Shown: positions 49,267-59,264, numbered from the stretch's first letter. The stretch is DNA of 64,000 nt from Nocardiopsis eucommiae (GCA_018388625.1 CP074402.1:3658001-3722000); one strand, 5' to 3'. The notes: generated from the sequence alone by a model not told the origin. Translations and numbers: made by a program.

Positions 49267-50038
49267 TCAGTCGCCGCCGTGGACGTCGCCCACCGCCGAA
49301 CGCGGACCCAGCCTCGGGCGGGAGTGCCCCTCCGGGACAGCGCGACCGTCGCGCCGCGACCCGATCGGCCTCGGTCGGCCGCGTCGGGACCCCCGGTCGG
49401 CGGCACCCTCCCAGCCGGTCACCCTGGACGGGTCCAGGTCCAGGAGGTCGAGGGTGCTCTCCCCGCGCAGACGGCGTCGATGAGTTCCCGGTCCCGGGAG
49501 ACGCTGTCCATGGTCTCGGCGATGATCGCGCTCACCTGGCCGCGCGGCAGACAGACCACTCCGTCGTCGTCGGCCACGATCCAGTCACCCCGTCGGACCG
49601 GCAGCGGTGCGGGGCCGCTCGCGTCCATGGACACCGGCTGGCCCACGGAGCCGCCCGCGTCGTGCCCGGCCTCGCGGACCGCCACCCCGGCACCGAAGAC
49701 CGGAAGCTCACAGCGGGCGATGGCGGCGATGTCGCGCACGCAGCCGTCCAGGACGATCCCGGCCACGCCCCGGGTGCTGGCGGCCACGGCGAGGATCTCG
49801 TCCACGTAGCCGTACTCGGACTCCCCGGAGACGTCCACCACCAGGGCGGAACCCGGCGGGGCCTGGGCGATCGCGACGTGCAGCGCCAGGTTGTCCCCCG
49901 GCGCGCAGCGGACGGGGAAGGCGCTCGCGGCGAACGCGGCCCCCGGCCAGACGGAGAAGAGGTGGGTCCCGAAGGGACGCCCCCGCAGCGGGCCAGGGCC
50001 ACCGTCCCCACAGCCGTCAACGTCTTCGCAAGCGCCAC
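49267..50038 (-). CDS. RraA-like aldolase family protein (4-hydroxy-4-methyl-2-oxoglutarate aldolase type), frame broken twice
   Basis: The corrected protein has GIVLDGCVRDIAAI (the metal-site R and D), PVFGAGVAVREAGHDAGG and VRRGDWIVADDDGVVCLPRG, all typical of the RraA/HMG aldolase family. Breaks at about 49976-49985 and 49462-49468 each need one G. After the second, the frame reads ESTLDLLDLDPSRVTGW and can run to 49267; the exact stop is uncertain. An ATG lies at 50050, but the GGAGG inside it sits five bases before the GTG at 50038, so I prefer the latter. The true substrate is unknown. Confidence 0.65.
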
Positions 50039-50068
50039 GTCAGCCTCCATTACACCCGCGCCCGGTGC

Positions 50069-50086
50069 GGTCGGTTCGAACCGACC
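50069..50086. promoter_or_regulatory. Perfect 18-base palindrome upstream of the RraA-like gene
   Basis: GGTCGGTTCGAACCGACC is exactly self-complementary. It lies 30 bases before the start of the minus-strand gene and just downstream of TATAGA (50095-50090 on that strand), where a repressor would block the promoter. No regulator gene is adjacent except the Lrp and GntR proteins some distance away. Confidence 0.55.
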
Positions 50087-50235
50087 CCTTCTATACTCGC
50101 GGGTAACTTAAACGTGACGCAAGGCATGCGAGCCCGAAACACGTAAAAATGCTACCGATGGTTACATCAGGCCGGGAACCGTGTCCGCGCGGACACGGTC
50201 GGTGGCCCCGGCCAGGCAGGGTGACCAGCACGGTG

Positions 50236-51109
50236 TCAGAGCACCGACGCGACCGCGTCCAGGGCGGCGCGGGCGGCCGCCACGTCGTGGACCCGGAAGA
50301 CGCGGGCCCCCTCACGGGCGGACACCGCCAGCGTGGCCAGGGTCCCGTCTCCGCGCTCGGTCAGTCCGGCACCGAGGGTCTCCCCACGAAGTCCTTGTTC
50401 GAGACCGCCACCAGCACCGGCCAGCCGGTCGCCGCCAGCTCACCGAGGCGGCGGGTCAGTTCGAGTGAGTGGTAGGTGTTCTTGCCGAAGTCGTGCGTGG
50501 GGTCGATCATGACCCCGTCCGGGCGCACGCCGACCGACACGGCGCGCTCGGCCAGCTCGCACACCCCGGACACCACGTCCGCGACCACGTCCGCGTAGCG
50601 CACGCGGTGGGGGTCGGTGCGCGGAGCCAGCCCCCGCTGTGGCTGCACACCAGGCCGGTCCCGAACTCCGCCGCCACCCGGGCCAGGTCAGAGTCGGCCC
50701 CCGCCCAGGTGTCGTTGATCATGTCCGCCCCGGCCTCGGCACAGGCGCGACCCACCCCGGCCCGCCAGGTGTCCACCGAGATCACGACGTCGGGGTGGCG
50801 GTCGCGCAGTTCGCGCACGAACGGCACGGTACGGCGGACCTCCTCCGCCTCGTCCACGTGCGCCCCGTACCCCGCCTTGACCCCTCCGACGTCGATGACG
50901 TCCACCCCGGCCGCCACCGCGTGGTCGGCGGAGGCCAGCGCGGCCTCCATCGCGTAGGTGGCGCCCCTGTCGTAGAAGGAGTCGGGGGTCCGGTTGATCA
51001 CCCCCATCACCGCGAACCGCCGCCCCGCGAAGGTCCGCCCGCGCAACCGCAGCGTGCCCGGTTCGCGCCCGGCCTCTGTCTCCGGCGTTCCCGGACCGTC
51101 CGTCACCAT
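50236..51109 (-). CDS. folP2: Dihydropteroate synthase paralogue FolP2, frame broken twice
   Basis: About 291 residues. It reads MGVINRTPDSFYDRGATYAM, DVIDVGGVKAGYGAHVDEAE, ISVDTWRAGVGRACAEAGAD, then MIDPTHDFGKNTYHSLELTR and VAVSNKDFVGETLGAGLTER. The VGGVKAG and DPTHDFGKNT variants are those of the actinobacterial FolP2 group, whose mycobacterial member lacks dihydropteroate synthase activity, rather than those of FolP1. Breaks at about 50630-50640 and 50393-50397 each need one G. The function of FolP2 is not known. Confidence 0.83.
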
Positions 51110-51232
51110 GGCTCCATCCTGGGGCACGGGCGGGGCGGACGACCACCCGCGCCACCCCCGCTCACGTCCCGGGCCGAGCCGAGGCGCCCCGGCGCCGTGA
51201 ACCGGCTCCGGGGCACCAAGGGCCGCCCCGAG

Positions 51233-52140
51233 TCAGCCCGGACCCCAGCCGAGCGTGCGTTCACCGCCACGGCGCTCCTTGCGGACCTGGAGGTGGTCCC
51301 AGGTCTCCACGTGTCCGACCCCGCGGTGCCCCGGATCCGCTCCAGCGCCTCCACCAGTTGGAATCGGTCCGGCGCCGTGAGCGTCCCGAGCACGTCGTAG
51401 CGGCCGAAGCCGCTGGCCAGGAACGAGATCCGCCCCATGTTGGCCATCGCCGTGCCCAGGGCGTCAGCGTCTCCCCGGCAGCGGAGTCCGAAGCCGAGCT
51501 GTTCGTTGGCTCCCACCGCCGACGGCTCCACGAGCGCGGTCACGTGGACCACACCCGAGTTGAGCAGGCGCACCACCCGGGACCGGGCCGCCGCCTGCGA
51601 CAACCCCACCTGCCGGGCCAGGTCGGCGTACGAGGCCCGACCGTCCTTGAGCAACCTCCGAACCAGACGCCAGTCCAGCGCGTCCAACTCGATGTCGCGT
51701 AGTTCACGCACACTGCTGTGAGCGTCCTTGTACACGGCGTTGGCGCGGAAGACCTCCGCGCCCTCCACACCGGGCAGTGAGCGCAGGTCGGTGAGCTCCT
51801 TGGTCAGGGCGGCGTCGTCGGCCACCCTGACCTGCGCGACCGCCGGGAACCTCCCGGCGGCCTGCGCGGCGAAGGTCACGGCCTCGCGTTCCCCCAGCGC
51901 CTCGAGCATCGGCCCGACCGGTCCACTGACGCGGAACGACACGTGACCGAGGACCTCCATACCCACGACCCCGGCGTGCAGCACGCCGACGATCCTGATC
52001 GCCCCGGACTGCACCAACTGGCGCACTCTGGCGCGGACCGCGGTCCTGGACAGGCCCACCCCGTCCGCCAGGGCCTGGAACGTCGCTCTGCCGTCCCCCT
52101 GCAACGCCCGCATGAGCGCGGCGTCAACCGCATCGAGCAC
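51233..52140 (-). CDS. Lrp/AsnC-family regulator with two tandem modules, one frame break at the end
   Basis: About 302 residues: two helix-turn-helix plus ligand-domain units in tandem. The first has ALMRALQGDGRATFQALADG and SRTAVRARVRQLVQSGAIRI; the second has RLVRRLLKDGRASYADLARQ and SQAAARSRVVRLLNSGVVHV. One extra base at about 51324-51332 gives the proper end VETWDHLQVRKERRGGERTL. Double Lrp proteins often respond to amino acids. The gene is alone, with a GTG start. Confidence 0.85.
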
Positions 52141-52588
52141 GATGGTTGCCTTTCGTTCCCATGACGCCGCCCTTACCCCCGGACGACGCCCCCTCCTCCG
52201 GCCAGATCATCGCAGTTGTGGCGCCGCTTCACTACTGATCGCCAAAGAAATCGGTTGATTCACCCCTTTGACCGGCCGGACAGCGCCGTCCAATGCCCCA
52301 GCAGGCAACTCTCGACCACATAACAGACTTGTATAGAACACCCCTTATGAGGTGGCCACTGTGCACACAACCCCGACAAAGCGCCACACTGATCACACGG
52401 GTCCGCGTGACGCCCCCGAGGGCGCCCATGGCACTTCGCGCGGGACGACCGGCGGGCCGAGCCCCCGCGCGCACCCGGGAAAGGGCACGACCACAGGAAG
52501 TGACCGCCCCACGGAGTCCGTGGCGCGAACAATCAGGAGTTGAGGACGGGGCGGCCGTGATCGCCCCGCGGCTTGAGAGGAAACGCTG
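52141..52588. other. Intergenic region between divergent genes
   Basis: No gene is supported in 448 bases. The stretch 52220-52350 is locally AT-richer; TTGTATAGAAC at 52329-52339 contains a TATAGA that could be a -10 for the LytR-type gene, though the leader would be long. The rest is GC-rich and featureless. Confidence 0.4.
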
Positions 52589-54137
52589 GTGGCAGCGGAG
52601 GACGAGCGGCGGGACGAGGCACCCACACGCCTGAGCACGGGAAGGGCGCTGCTGTGGACGGCCGCGTCGCTTCCCTCCCCGGTGTGGCGCACCTGCGCAT
52701 GAGGCGCCGGTTCGCCGGGACCGTGATCCTCGGCGCCTACCTGGCGGGGATCGCCGCCCTGGCCCTCTGGGCGTTCCGGATCGGCACCCACGAGTCCGGC
52801 GCGATGACCGCGCTGGCCGGGATGGCCGTGCGGGACCACTGGCTCCTGGGCGTGATGGGCGCCGTCTTCGCGGTCGTCGTCCTGTGGCTGACCGTGATCG
52901 TCCACTCGTGGACCCTCACCCGGCCGCAGGGGGCGCGGTTCGGTCAGCGCCTGGTCGGCGGGGTCGTGGTCCTGCTGCTCTGCCTGACCGTCGGGGCACC
53001 TGCGGCATGGGCGCTCCACGGCGGCTACACGGCCTACGAGACGCTGTCCCAGGTCTTCGACGCCCCCGAGCGCGACGATCTGCCCCCACACGACGAGGCC
53101 GACCCCTGGTACGGCGCGGACCGCGTCAACGTACTGCTGATCGGAGCGGACTCGGCCGACAACCGGTACGGAGTGCGCACGGACACCATGATGGTGGCGA
53201 GCGTCGACACGGAGACCGGCGACGCAGTCCTGGTGGGGCTGCCCCGCAACCTGGAGAACGTGCGCTTCCCCGAGGGCAGCGCGCTCGCGGAGCGCTACCC
53301 CGAGCCGTACGGCTTCGACCTGCTGCTCAACGACGTGTACCAGACGGTCGCCGAGGAACCCGACGAACTGGCCCTCAACCCGATCTCCCAGGACCCCGCC
53401 GCGGACACCCTGAAGAAGGTGATCGGGTACAACCTCGGCCTGGAGGTCGAGTACTACGCGATGGTCGACATGATGGGCTTCCGCGACCTGATCGACGCCG
53501 TGGGCGGAGTGCGGGTGCGGATCGAGGAGCCCATCCCGTACGGGGTGCACGGCGGGGTACTGGAACCCGGGGTGCGCCGCCTCGACGGCCACGAGGCGCT
53601 CTGGTACGGGCGCTCCCGGATCGGATCCGACGACTACGGGCGGATGGGTCGCCAGGGGTGCCTGGTCAAGTACGTCGCGGAGCAGGTCGACCCGGGCACG
53701 ATCCTGACGAGCTACCGGCGCCTCGCCGGGGCCACCAAGCGGACGCTCACCACCGACGTTCCGCAGTCGAAGGTGCCCGCCTTCATCGAGCTGGCCGACG
53801 AGCTCACCGACCACGGCGACATGAGCGCGCTCCAGCTGTCCCCGCCGCAGGTGTCCACCGGCAACCCGGACTGGGACGAGATCAAGGAGCTGGTCTCCGA
53901 GGCGATCGGGGCCAGCGAGGAGAGCGCGGGCGACGCCCTCCCGGACGAACCCTCCGCCTCTCCCGACGCCGACGGCCCCGAGGACGTCGAGAACCCGACT
54001 CCGGAGGAGTGGGAGGAGTGGGAGGACGACGAGCGGACCGAGTGGCAGCGCTACACCGGTCTGGACGAGCCCTCCCCGCCGACCCGGGCCGCCAGGTCGG
54101 CTCGGAGGCCACCGACCTCGGTTCGATCTGTCCCTGA
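52589..54137 (+). CDS. LytR-CpsA-Psr (LCP) family cell-wall glycopolymer ligase, frame broken twice
   Basis: About 516 residues. Residues 1-150 include three or four membrane helices (AGTVILGAYLAGIAALALWA, LLGVMGAVFAVVVLWLTVIV, GGVVVLLLCLTVGAPAAWAL). The LCP domain follows with VNVLLIGADSADNRYGVRTD, DAVLVGLPRNLENVRFPEGS, the RSRIGSDDYGRMGRQGCLVK arginine cluster. The end is acidic and disordered. LCP proteins attach teichoic acid-like polymers to peptidoglycan. I start at the GTG at 52589, behind GAGAGG. Breaks at about 52668-52678 and 54070-54076 give the continuous protein ending at 54137. Confidence 0.85.
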
Positions 54138-54180
54138 GCCGACCCGGTTCGGTCCCCCACACCCCGGTCCCGGAGTCCAC

Positions 54181-54207
54181 GGCCGCCCCGACCCCGTCGG
54201 GGCGGCC
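54181..54207 (+). terminator. Terminator after the LCP gene
   Basis: GGCCGCCCCGAC and GTCGGGGCGGCC are perfect 12-base arms around CCC, 43 bases after the stop. Confidence 0.8.
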
Positions 54208-54368
54208 ACGCCCGTTCGTGCCCCGGGCGTCGCGGCGGTGACCTCCGCGTCGCTCACGGTCCGATGCCCCTGGGGGTTCCGGCAAACCCCGACGACACAG
54301 GGTGACCACTGTCGGACAGTTGGCCACGAACCGTTGTCCGGCCCCCGAGGGCGTGTGAACCTGACGCG

Positions 54369-55087
54369 GTGACCACAGCGCAGCTCTGGACTCTCGTCGC
54401 CCTGGGCGCCTTCCACGGCCTGCACCCCGGCATGGGATGGCTGCTCGCCGTCAGCAGGGGACTCCAGGAGGGCGGACGCCGCCAGGTGCTCACGGCCCTT
54501 CCCGCGATCGCCGCGGGGCACGCGGCCAGCGTCGCCGTGGCGGCCGTGGCGATCACCGTCACGGGGTCGTCCACCGCGTCGGTGCTCTTCCCCGTCCTCG
54601 GCGGAGGGGTGATCGTGCTGCTGGGACTGGTGATCCTGCTGTCGCGCCAGCACTTCCACTGGCGGGACGTGCGCCTGTCGCTGTGGCAGCTGACCGCCTG
54701 GTCCTTCCTGATGTCCTCGGCGCACGGGGCCGGACTCATGGTCATGCCGGTGCTCTCGGGGCGGCTCGACCACACCCACGTGGAGGGCGGAGGCCACGCG
54801 GGACACGGGGCCTCGGGCGCGAGTGGCTCCGAGGCCCCCGCCGCGCCACGGCGGGAGCGACGCAGGCCGCCGAGGGGGCGTGGAGCCTGTGGGACGCCAC
54901 CCTGCTCGGACTCGCCGCGACCGGGGTGCACTCGCTGGCCATGCTGGCGGCCGCGGGGGTGGCGGCGCTGATCGCCCACGACTTCCTCGGCGTGCACGCG
55001 CTGCGTTGGAAGGGTGTGACCATGGACCGGGTGTGGGCGTTGACCCTGCTCCTGGGCGGCGTGATGGTCCTGTGGTCGGTGTGGTGA
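54369..55087 (+). CDS. Polytopic membrane protein with HGLHPGMGW motif, one frame break
   Basis: About 239 residues with six hydrophobic helices. The first helix carries GAFHGLHPGMGWLLAVSRGL, and conserved histidines recur in AAGHAASVAV, SSAHGAGLMVM and TGVHSLAML. A His-rich loop (HTHVEGGGHAGHGASG) lies in the middle. This pattern recalls NicO/UreH/SfaF metal transport proteins, but I cannot place it in one family. One extra base at about 54838-54845 joins the two parts. The start is GTG. Confidence 0.65.
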
Positions 55088-55270
55088 CCGGCGCGACCCT
55101 CGTACCCGGAACGACCCCGCACGCTTGATCCGTGTCACTGCCGGGAATGAGAGTTGTTCCCGTTGTGTCCCATAGACGGAGGAGTCTGCGAGGGGACCGG
55201 ACAGTGACGGGCGCCGGGACGACGACGGCGACACGGCCGTCCCGTCCCCCGGCGTGGAGGGGCGGAGTGC

Positions 55271-56065
55271 ATGACCCACAGAATTCCCGGGGCCTCCCGG
55301 GTCCACCGACGATGGCACGGGCTGATCCTGTCCGTGGCGGCGCTGGCCGTCCTGGCCGTGATCGCCGTGCTGGGCACCCAGTGGGTGGTGGCCAACCAGA
55401 GCCGGAGCTTTCCCACGTCCACGCCGTGGGGTCCGGACTGCTCGGTGTGGACCGGGGAGGACCAGGTCAGGCTCGACCGCGACGAGGCCAAGCGGGCCAG
55501 CACCGCGGCGGCCGTGATCGCTCAGGGGGACGACGCGCCCATCTCCGCACCCGACGTGGACGACATCCCCGTCGAGGTCATGGACGTCCTGGTGAACGGG
55601 CCCGCGGATGACGCGGGGCCCTCGATGAGCTGCCGTTACTCGGGCGAGGAGGTCGAGTTCGAGGAGGAGCTCGGCTCGGGACTGACCCCGCGCGCCAAGG
55701 CCCTCAAGAAGGGGATCGAGAACGACTTCGCCGACACCGAGATCGGCGGGTTCGTGGCCGGCGGGTACGACACCGGCCACGGTGAGGGCTCCGCCCACTA
55801 CGAGGGGCGGGCGCTCGACGTCTTCTACCGGCCGGTCAACGAGGACAACCGCCGTGAGGGGTGGCTGCTGGCGCACTGGCTGATCGCGCACGCGCCCGAC
55901 TACCAGATCGACGTGATCATCTTCGACGACAAGATCTGGAGCACCCGGTACCCGTCGATGGGCTGGCGCCACTACGAGGCCGACCCCGACAACGAGATCC
56001 TGCGGCACCTGGACCACGTGCACGTGGACGTGCTGCGCGGCCCGGACCCCGACGACGGTTCCTGA
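55271..56065 (+). CDS. Secreted or membrane-anchored M15-like domain protein (ARB_07466 C-terminal type)
   Basis: Intact, 264 residues, with GGAG before the ATG. An N-terminal membrane helix (LILSVAALAVLAVIAVLGTQ) is followed by a domain ending in the metal-site pattern SAHYEGRALDVFYRP and HLDHVHVDV, with the catalytic-like WRHYEADPDNEIL between. This matches the D-Ala-D-Ala-carboxypeptidase-like fold of ARB_07466 proteins. Cell-wall binding or hydrolysis is likely, but not shown. Two cysteines (GPDCSV, SMSCRY) could form a disulfide. Confidence 0.72.
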   Translation: MTHRIPGASRVHRRWHGLILSVAALAVLAVIAVLGTQWVVANQSRSFPTSTPWGPDCSVWTGEDQVRLDRDEAKRASTAAAVIAQGDDAPISAPDVDDIPVEVMDVLVNGPADDAGPSMSCRYSGEEVEFEEELGSGLTPRAKALKKGIENDFADTEIGGFVAGGYDTGHGEGSAHYEGRALDVFYRPVNEDNRREGWLLAHWLIAHAPDYQIDVIIFDDKIWSTRYPSMGWRHYEADPDNEILRHLDHVHVDVLRGPDPDDGS

Positions 56066-56075
56066 CCGTGCCACG

Positions 56076-56103
56076 GGGCCCCGGGGCCGAACCCCCGGGG
56101 CCC
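56076..56103. terminator. Terminator hairpin between convergent genes
   Basis: GGGCCCCGGGG pairs with CCCCGGGGCCC around a short loop, 11 bases after the M15-like stop and 50 bases before the end of the convergent dodecin gene. Confidence 0.7.
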
Positions 56104-56153
56104 GGCCCCTCGCCCCCGTCGAACGTGTCGCCGCTCCCGGATCGGCGGGGAGG

Positions 56154-56363
56154 TCAGTCGTCCAACCGGAAGCCGACCTTCAGGCCCACCTGGAAGTGGG
56201 CGACGTCGCCGTCCTCGATGTGGCCCCGGACCTCGGTGACCTCGAACCAGTCGAGCCCGCGCAGCGTGGCCGAGGCCCGCTGGATGCCGTTGCGGATCGC
56301 CTGGTCGAGGCCCTCGGGAGAGGTTCCGACGATCTCCGTGACGCGGTAGGTGTGGCCGGTCAT
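56154..56363 (-). CDS. Dodecin
   Basis: Intact, 69 residues, GGGAG before the ATG. The sequence VTEIVGTSPEGLDQAIRNGI, the flavin-stacking Trp in LDWFEVTEVRG and the end FQVGLKVGFRLDD are the full dodecin family signature. Dodecins form twelve-subunit shells that store flavins or CoA. Confidence 0.95.
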   Translation of the reverse strand: MTGHTYRVTEIVGTSPEGLDQAIRNGIQRASATLRGLDWFEVTEVRGHIEDGDVAHFQVGLKVGFRLDD

Positions 56364-56684
56364 GGGTGACTCCCTGTGTAGTCGGTGGCTGGGGCCTCGC
56401 GACGCGGCCCCGCTCCCTGCCTGCCCTCAATCCCCACTGGCCACACGGGGCCCTCGATTTACTCCAGGAACCTTTCCGGAGAACGGATCGGTGGACTTTG
56501 CTGATTGTTTCTGAGGACTTTGGCCCCGGTTGGGACGCGCTTGGCCAACGAGGCAGTGGTTCCGACCTGGGAATGGGGTCGGGGAAGGGCCCCGGAACGG
56601 CGGGTGAAGTGTCGGATAAGACCTGACCTGGGCCTGAGTGCCCGCCCTGGCGGGACTGTCCCGAGACAACGTCGTAACTGACTC

Positions 56685-56716
56685 TTGACGTACCCCGGGG
56701 GGCGTCGGTGTACATT
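56685..56716 (+). promoter_or_regulatory. Promoter of the 6C-type RNA
   Basis: TTGACG at 56685-56690 and TACATT at 56711-56716 match sigma-70-type boxes; the 20-base spacer is long. Transcription would start near 56722. Confidence 0.6.
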
Positions 56717-56721
56717 GGGTC

Positions 56722-56830
56722 TAGCGCTTCGGTCCCCCGTCGAAGCGCGGGACGATGTTTCGAGCCCCCGTCGAAACATCGCGCGACGCCGGGTGGTTTG
56801 CCCCCGTAACCACCCGGCGTCGCCTTTGTT
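56722..56830 (+). ncRNA. 6C-type small RNA with three C-rich-loop hairpins
   Basis: Three hairpins follow one another. Stem 1: GCGCTTCG/CGAAGCGC (56724-56748); stem 2: GATGTTTCG/CGAAACATC (56754-56780); stem 3: GCGACGCCGGGTGGTT/AACCACCCGGCGTCGC (56783-56823). All three loops have the form N2-CCCCC-GT. The actinobacterial 6C RNA is defined by stem-loops with six or more C in the loop; the five seen here may reflect base loss in C runs, as elsewhere in this sequence. The third stem with CTTTGTT after it is probably the terminator. The loops could pair with G-rich ribosome binding sites. No protein is encoded by the hairpins. Confidence 0.88.
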
Positions 56831-56907
56831 CGCATCCGGCTGGCGGGAATACCCGATGGTGGCCGGGGCTTGACCACCGAATCCGCTTTGTCGCCTGGGG
56901 GCCTGCA

Positions 56908-57167
56908 TTGGGTAATACCGCACCGGACACACACTGCTCGCGCAGGGACTGCCGTGCTCCCGCCGAGTGGGCGCTCGTGTGGAACAACCCCAAGCTGCAC
57001 ACCCCCGACCGCCGCAAGGTGTGGGTGGCCTGCGACGAGCACCGCGAGTACCTCGCCAACTTCCTCGGCCTGCGCGGGTTCCTGCGGGAGACCGTGCCGA
57101 TGGCCGACTTCCTGGGGGCGACGACGCCGGTCAGGACGGCGCGGGCGGGCCCGGCGCCCGCCCCTGA
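56908..57167 (+). CDS. Small protein with Cys/His zinc-like site, one probable frame break
   Basis: About 87 residues, TTG start. It has CSRRDCRAPAEWALVWNNPK and VWVACDEHREYLANFLGLRG, giving a C-x4-C and C-x2-H set suited to one zinc. Members of this small actinobacterial family are of unknown function. As given, the frame continues to 57387 and overlaps the MobA-like gene. One extra base in the G/C runs near 57150-57163 would end it at 57167. The 6C-type RNA ends 78 bases upstream. Confidence 0.6.
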
Positions 57168-57292
57168 CCCGCTGTCCAGCGGCGGTGCTCCAGGCCCTCA
57201 GCCGGACCGCCTCGTGACGGCGCCGCGCGTCTCGGTCCGGGGCCGCTCCCGTGGCTCACGTGCCGTTCCCGACCCGTGCCCTCTCGAGGCGG

Positions 57293-57895
57293 TCAGCTCC
57301 GCCCCGAATCCCCGGGGGTCCAGGCGGCGCGGGCGCGATCGAGGGCCTCGGGGGTGTCCACGTCGAACTCCTCGGGGGCGCCGGTGAGCGGTACACGTGC
57401 GGGGTCGAGGGGTCCGAGCAGTCGGTGGAGCGAGCGTCCGGTGTAGTCGTCCAGGGCGGCGCGCAGCGCGGCGGTGTCCCAGACCCCCGTGAGCCACTGC
57501 TCGCGGCCGGTGGCGTCCACGAACACCGCCCCGTGGGCCTCCCCCGCCTCGCCGCCACGGAGCGCGGCACGGAGGTCGGCGAGGTGGCTCGGGGCCAGGT
57601 GGGGCAGGTCCGCGGCGAGCAGCGCCACGCGCTCCGCGCGTACCAGGGCCAGGCCGGTCCGCAGGGCGGGGACGGGGCCCGCGCCGGGAGGGTCCTCACG
57701 GACGTAGCGGGCACGGGGGCTGTCGCGTTCGGGTCCCACCACGACCACGTCCGCGTGCGGTGCGTGGGCGCGCACGGCGCCCACCACGTGTTCCAGCAGG
57801 GTGCGTCCCGCGACGGTGAGGCCGGGTTTGTCGGCGCCGCCCATACGGGTCGCCGCGCCCCCTGCCAGCACCACCGCGTCGAGGTTCTCGGTCAC
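57293..57895 (-). CDS. mobA: MobA-like nucleotidyltransferase
   Basis: Intact, 200 residues, GTG start behind GGGAGGGTGA. The GTP-binding start VVLAGGAATRMGGADKPGLT, LLAADLPHLAPS and the end GAPEEFDVDTPEALDRARAA are the MobA pattern. It would attach GMP to molybdopterin. moaA is two genes upstream on the same strand, consistent with molybdenum cofactor synthesis. Confidence 0.87.
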   Translation of the reverse strand: MTENLDAVVLAGGAATRMGGADKPGLTVAGRTLLEHVVGAVRAHAPHADVVVVGPERDSPRARYVREDPPGAGPVPALRTGLALVRAERVALLAADLPHLAPSHLADLRAALRGGEAGEAHGAVFVDATGREQWLTGVWDTAALRAALDDYTGRSLHRLLGPLDPARVPLTGAPEEFDVDTPEALDRARAAWTPGDSGRS

Positions 57896-57939
57896 CCTCC
57901 CAGCATGCCGCACGCGGCGACCGCCGTGAGGGCGGGGGC

Positions 57940-59127
57940 TCACCCCTTGACGCACACCACCTGGCGCAGGTGGGCGACCACCTCGACGAGGTCGGTCTGC
58001 GCCTCGATCACCGACTCCAGGTCCTTGTAGGCGGCGGGGATCTCGTCCACGACGCCGAGGTCCTTGCGGCACTCCACGCCCCGGGTCTGTTCGACGAGGT
58101 CCGCGCGGGTGAACGTCTTGCGGGCCTTGTTCCGGCTCATGCGGCGTCCGGCGCCGTGCGAGGCGGAGTTGAAGGAGGCGGGGTTGCCGAGGCCCTTGAC
58201 GATGTACGTCCCGGTGGCCATGCTCCCGGGAATCACGCCGAACTCCCCGGCCCCCGCGCGGATCGCCCCCTTGCGGGTGACGAGCACGTCCACGCCGTCG
58301 TAGGTCTCCTCCGCCACGTAGTTGTGGTGGCAGGAGATCCGCTGCTCGAACGTGGTGCCGGGGACGCGCTCGGCCAGGACCTGGCAGGCCAGGGCCATCA
58401 TGACGTCGCGGTTGCGGCGGGCGTAGTCCTGCGCCCAGAACAGGTCGCGCCGGTAGGCGTCCATCTCGGGGGTCCCGGACACGAACACGGAGAGATCGCG
58501 GTCGGGCAGGTCCTGGTTGTGCGGCAGGGCCCGCGCCTGGGTGATGTGGTGGTCGGCCAGCTCCTTGCCGATGTTGCGGGAGCCGGAGTGCAGGACCATC
58601 CAGACGACCCCGTCGTCGTCGAGGCACACCTCCAGGAAGTGGTTGCCGCCGCCCAGGGTTCCCATCTGGCGCCGGGCACGTGCGTTCCGGGGGTGCACGG
58701 CGGAGGCGAGCCCGTCGAAACCCTCCCAGAAGCGGTCCCAGCCGGTACCGCCCAGCCCGGGGACCCGCGTGGGGTCGACGGGTTCGTCGTGGGCGTGGAA
58801 GCCGACCGGGATGGCGGCCTCCAGGGCCGAGCGCAGGGACCGGAGGTCGTCGGGAAGGCGCTCGGCGGTCAGGCCGGTGCGCACGGCGGTCATGCCACAG
58901 CCGATGTCGACGCCCACGGCCGCAGGGCTGACGGCGTCACGCATCGCGATCACGGAGCCGACCGTGGCCCCCTTGCCGTAGTGGACGTCGGGCATGACGG
59001 CCAGGCCGTGCGTCCAGGGCATGCGCGTGACGTTGCGGAGCTGGACCATGGCGGCGGACTCGACCTGCCCGGGATCGGCCCACATGCGGATCGGTACCAG
59101 GTCGCCGGGGACTTCGGTGTAGGGCAT
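57940..59127 (-). CDS. rtcB: RtcB-family RNA ligase
   Basis: Intact, 395 residues. The Mn-binding and catalytic segments are present: VGVDIGCGMTAVRT, GGGNHFLEVCLDDDG, LHSGSRNIGKELADHH, CHHNYVAEE, and the guanylylated His in SASHGAGRRMSR. RtcB joins 2',3'-cyclic phosphate and 5'-OH RNA ends, as in RNA repair. It lies between the two molybdenum cofactor genes on the same strand, with 45 bases to mobA. Confidence 0.95.
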   Translation of the reverse strand: MPYTEVPGDLVPIRMWADPGQVESAAMVQLRNVTRMPWTHGLAVMPDVHYGKGATVGSVIAMRDAVSPAAVGVDIGCGMTAVRTGLTAERLPDDLRSLRSALEAAIPVGFHAHDEPVDPTRVPGLGGTGWDRFWEGFDGLASAVHPRNARARRQMGTLGGGNHFLEVCLDDDGVVWMVLHSGSRNIGKELADHHITQARALPHNQDLPDRDLSVFVSGTPEMDAYRRDLFWAQDYARRNRDVMMALACQVLAERVPGTTFEQRISCHHNYVAEETYDGVDVLVTRKGAIRAGAGEFGVIPGSMATGTYIVKGLGNPASFNSASHGAGRRMSRNKARKTFTRADLVEQTRGVECRKDLGVVDEIPAAYKDLESVIEAQTDLVEVVAHLRQVVCVKG

Positions 59128-59264
59128 GGGGGACCTCCCGTTCTCTCGTTCCCGCCCCGGGGCACCGGCGTTCTCCGGTGTCGGTGCCCCGGAACATCAA
59201 GTCAGAGCAGCGGGAGGACGGCAACCGGTTTATCCCGGTAGCTCCCCTTGGCGGCCGGCGCGGC

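Noticed and set aside
56755..57387. Long protein starting at ATG 56755 in the RNA hairpins
   Set aside because: The first 50 codons would translate perfect hairpin arms of the 6C-type RNA; the conserved protein begins at about 56908.
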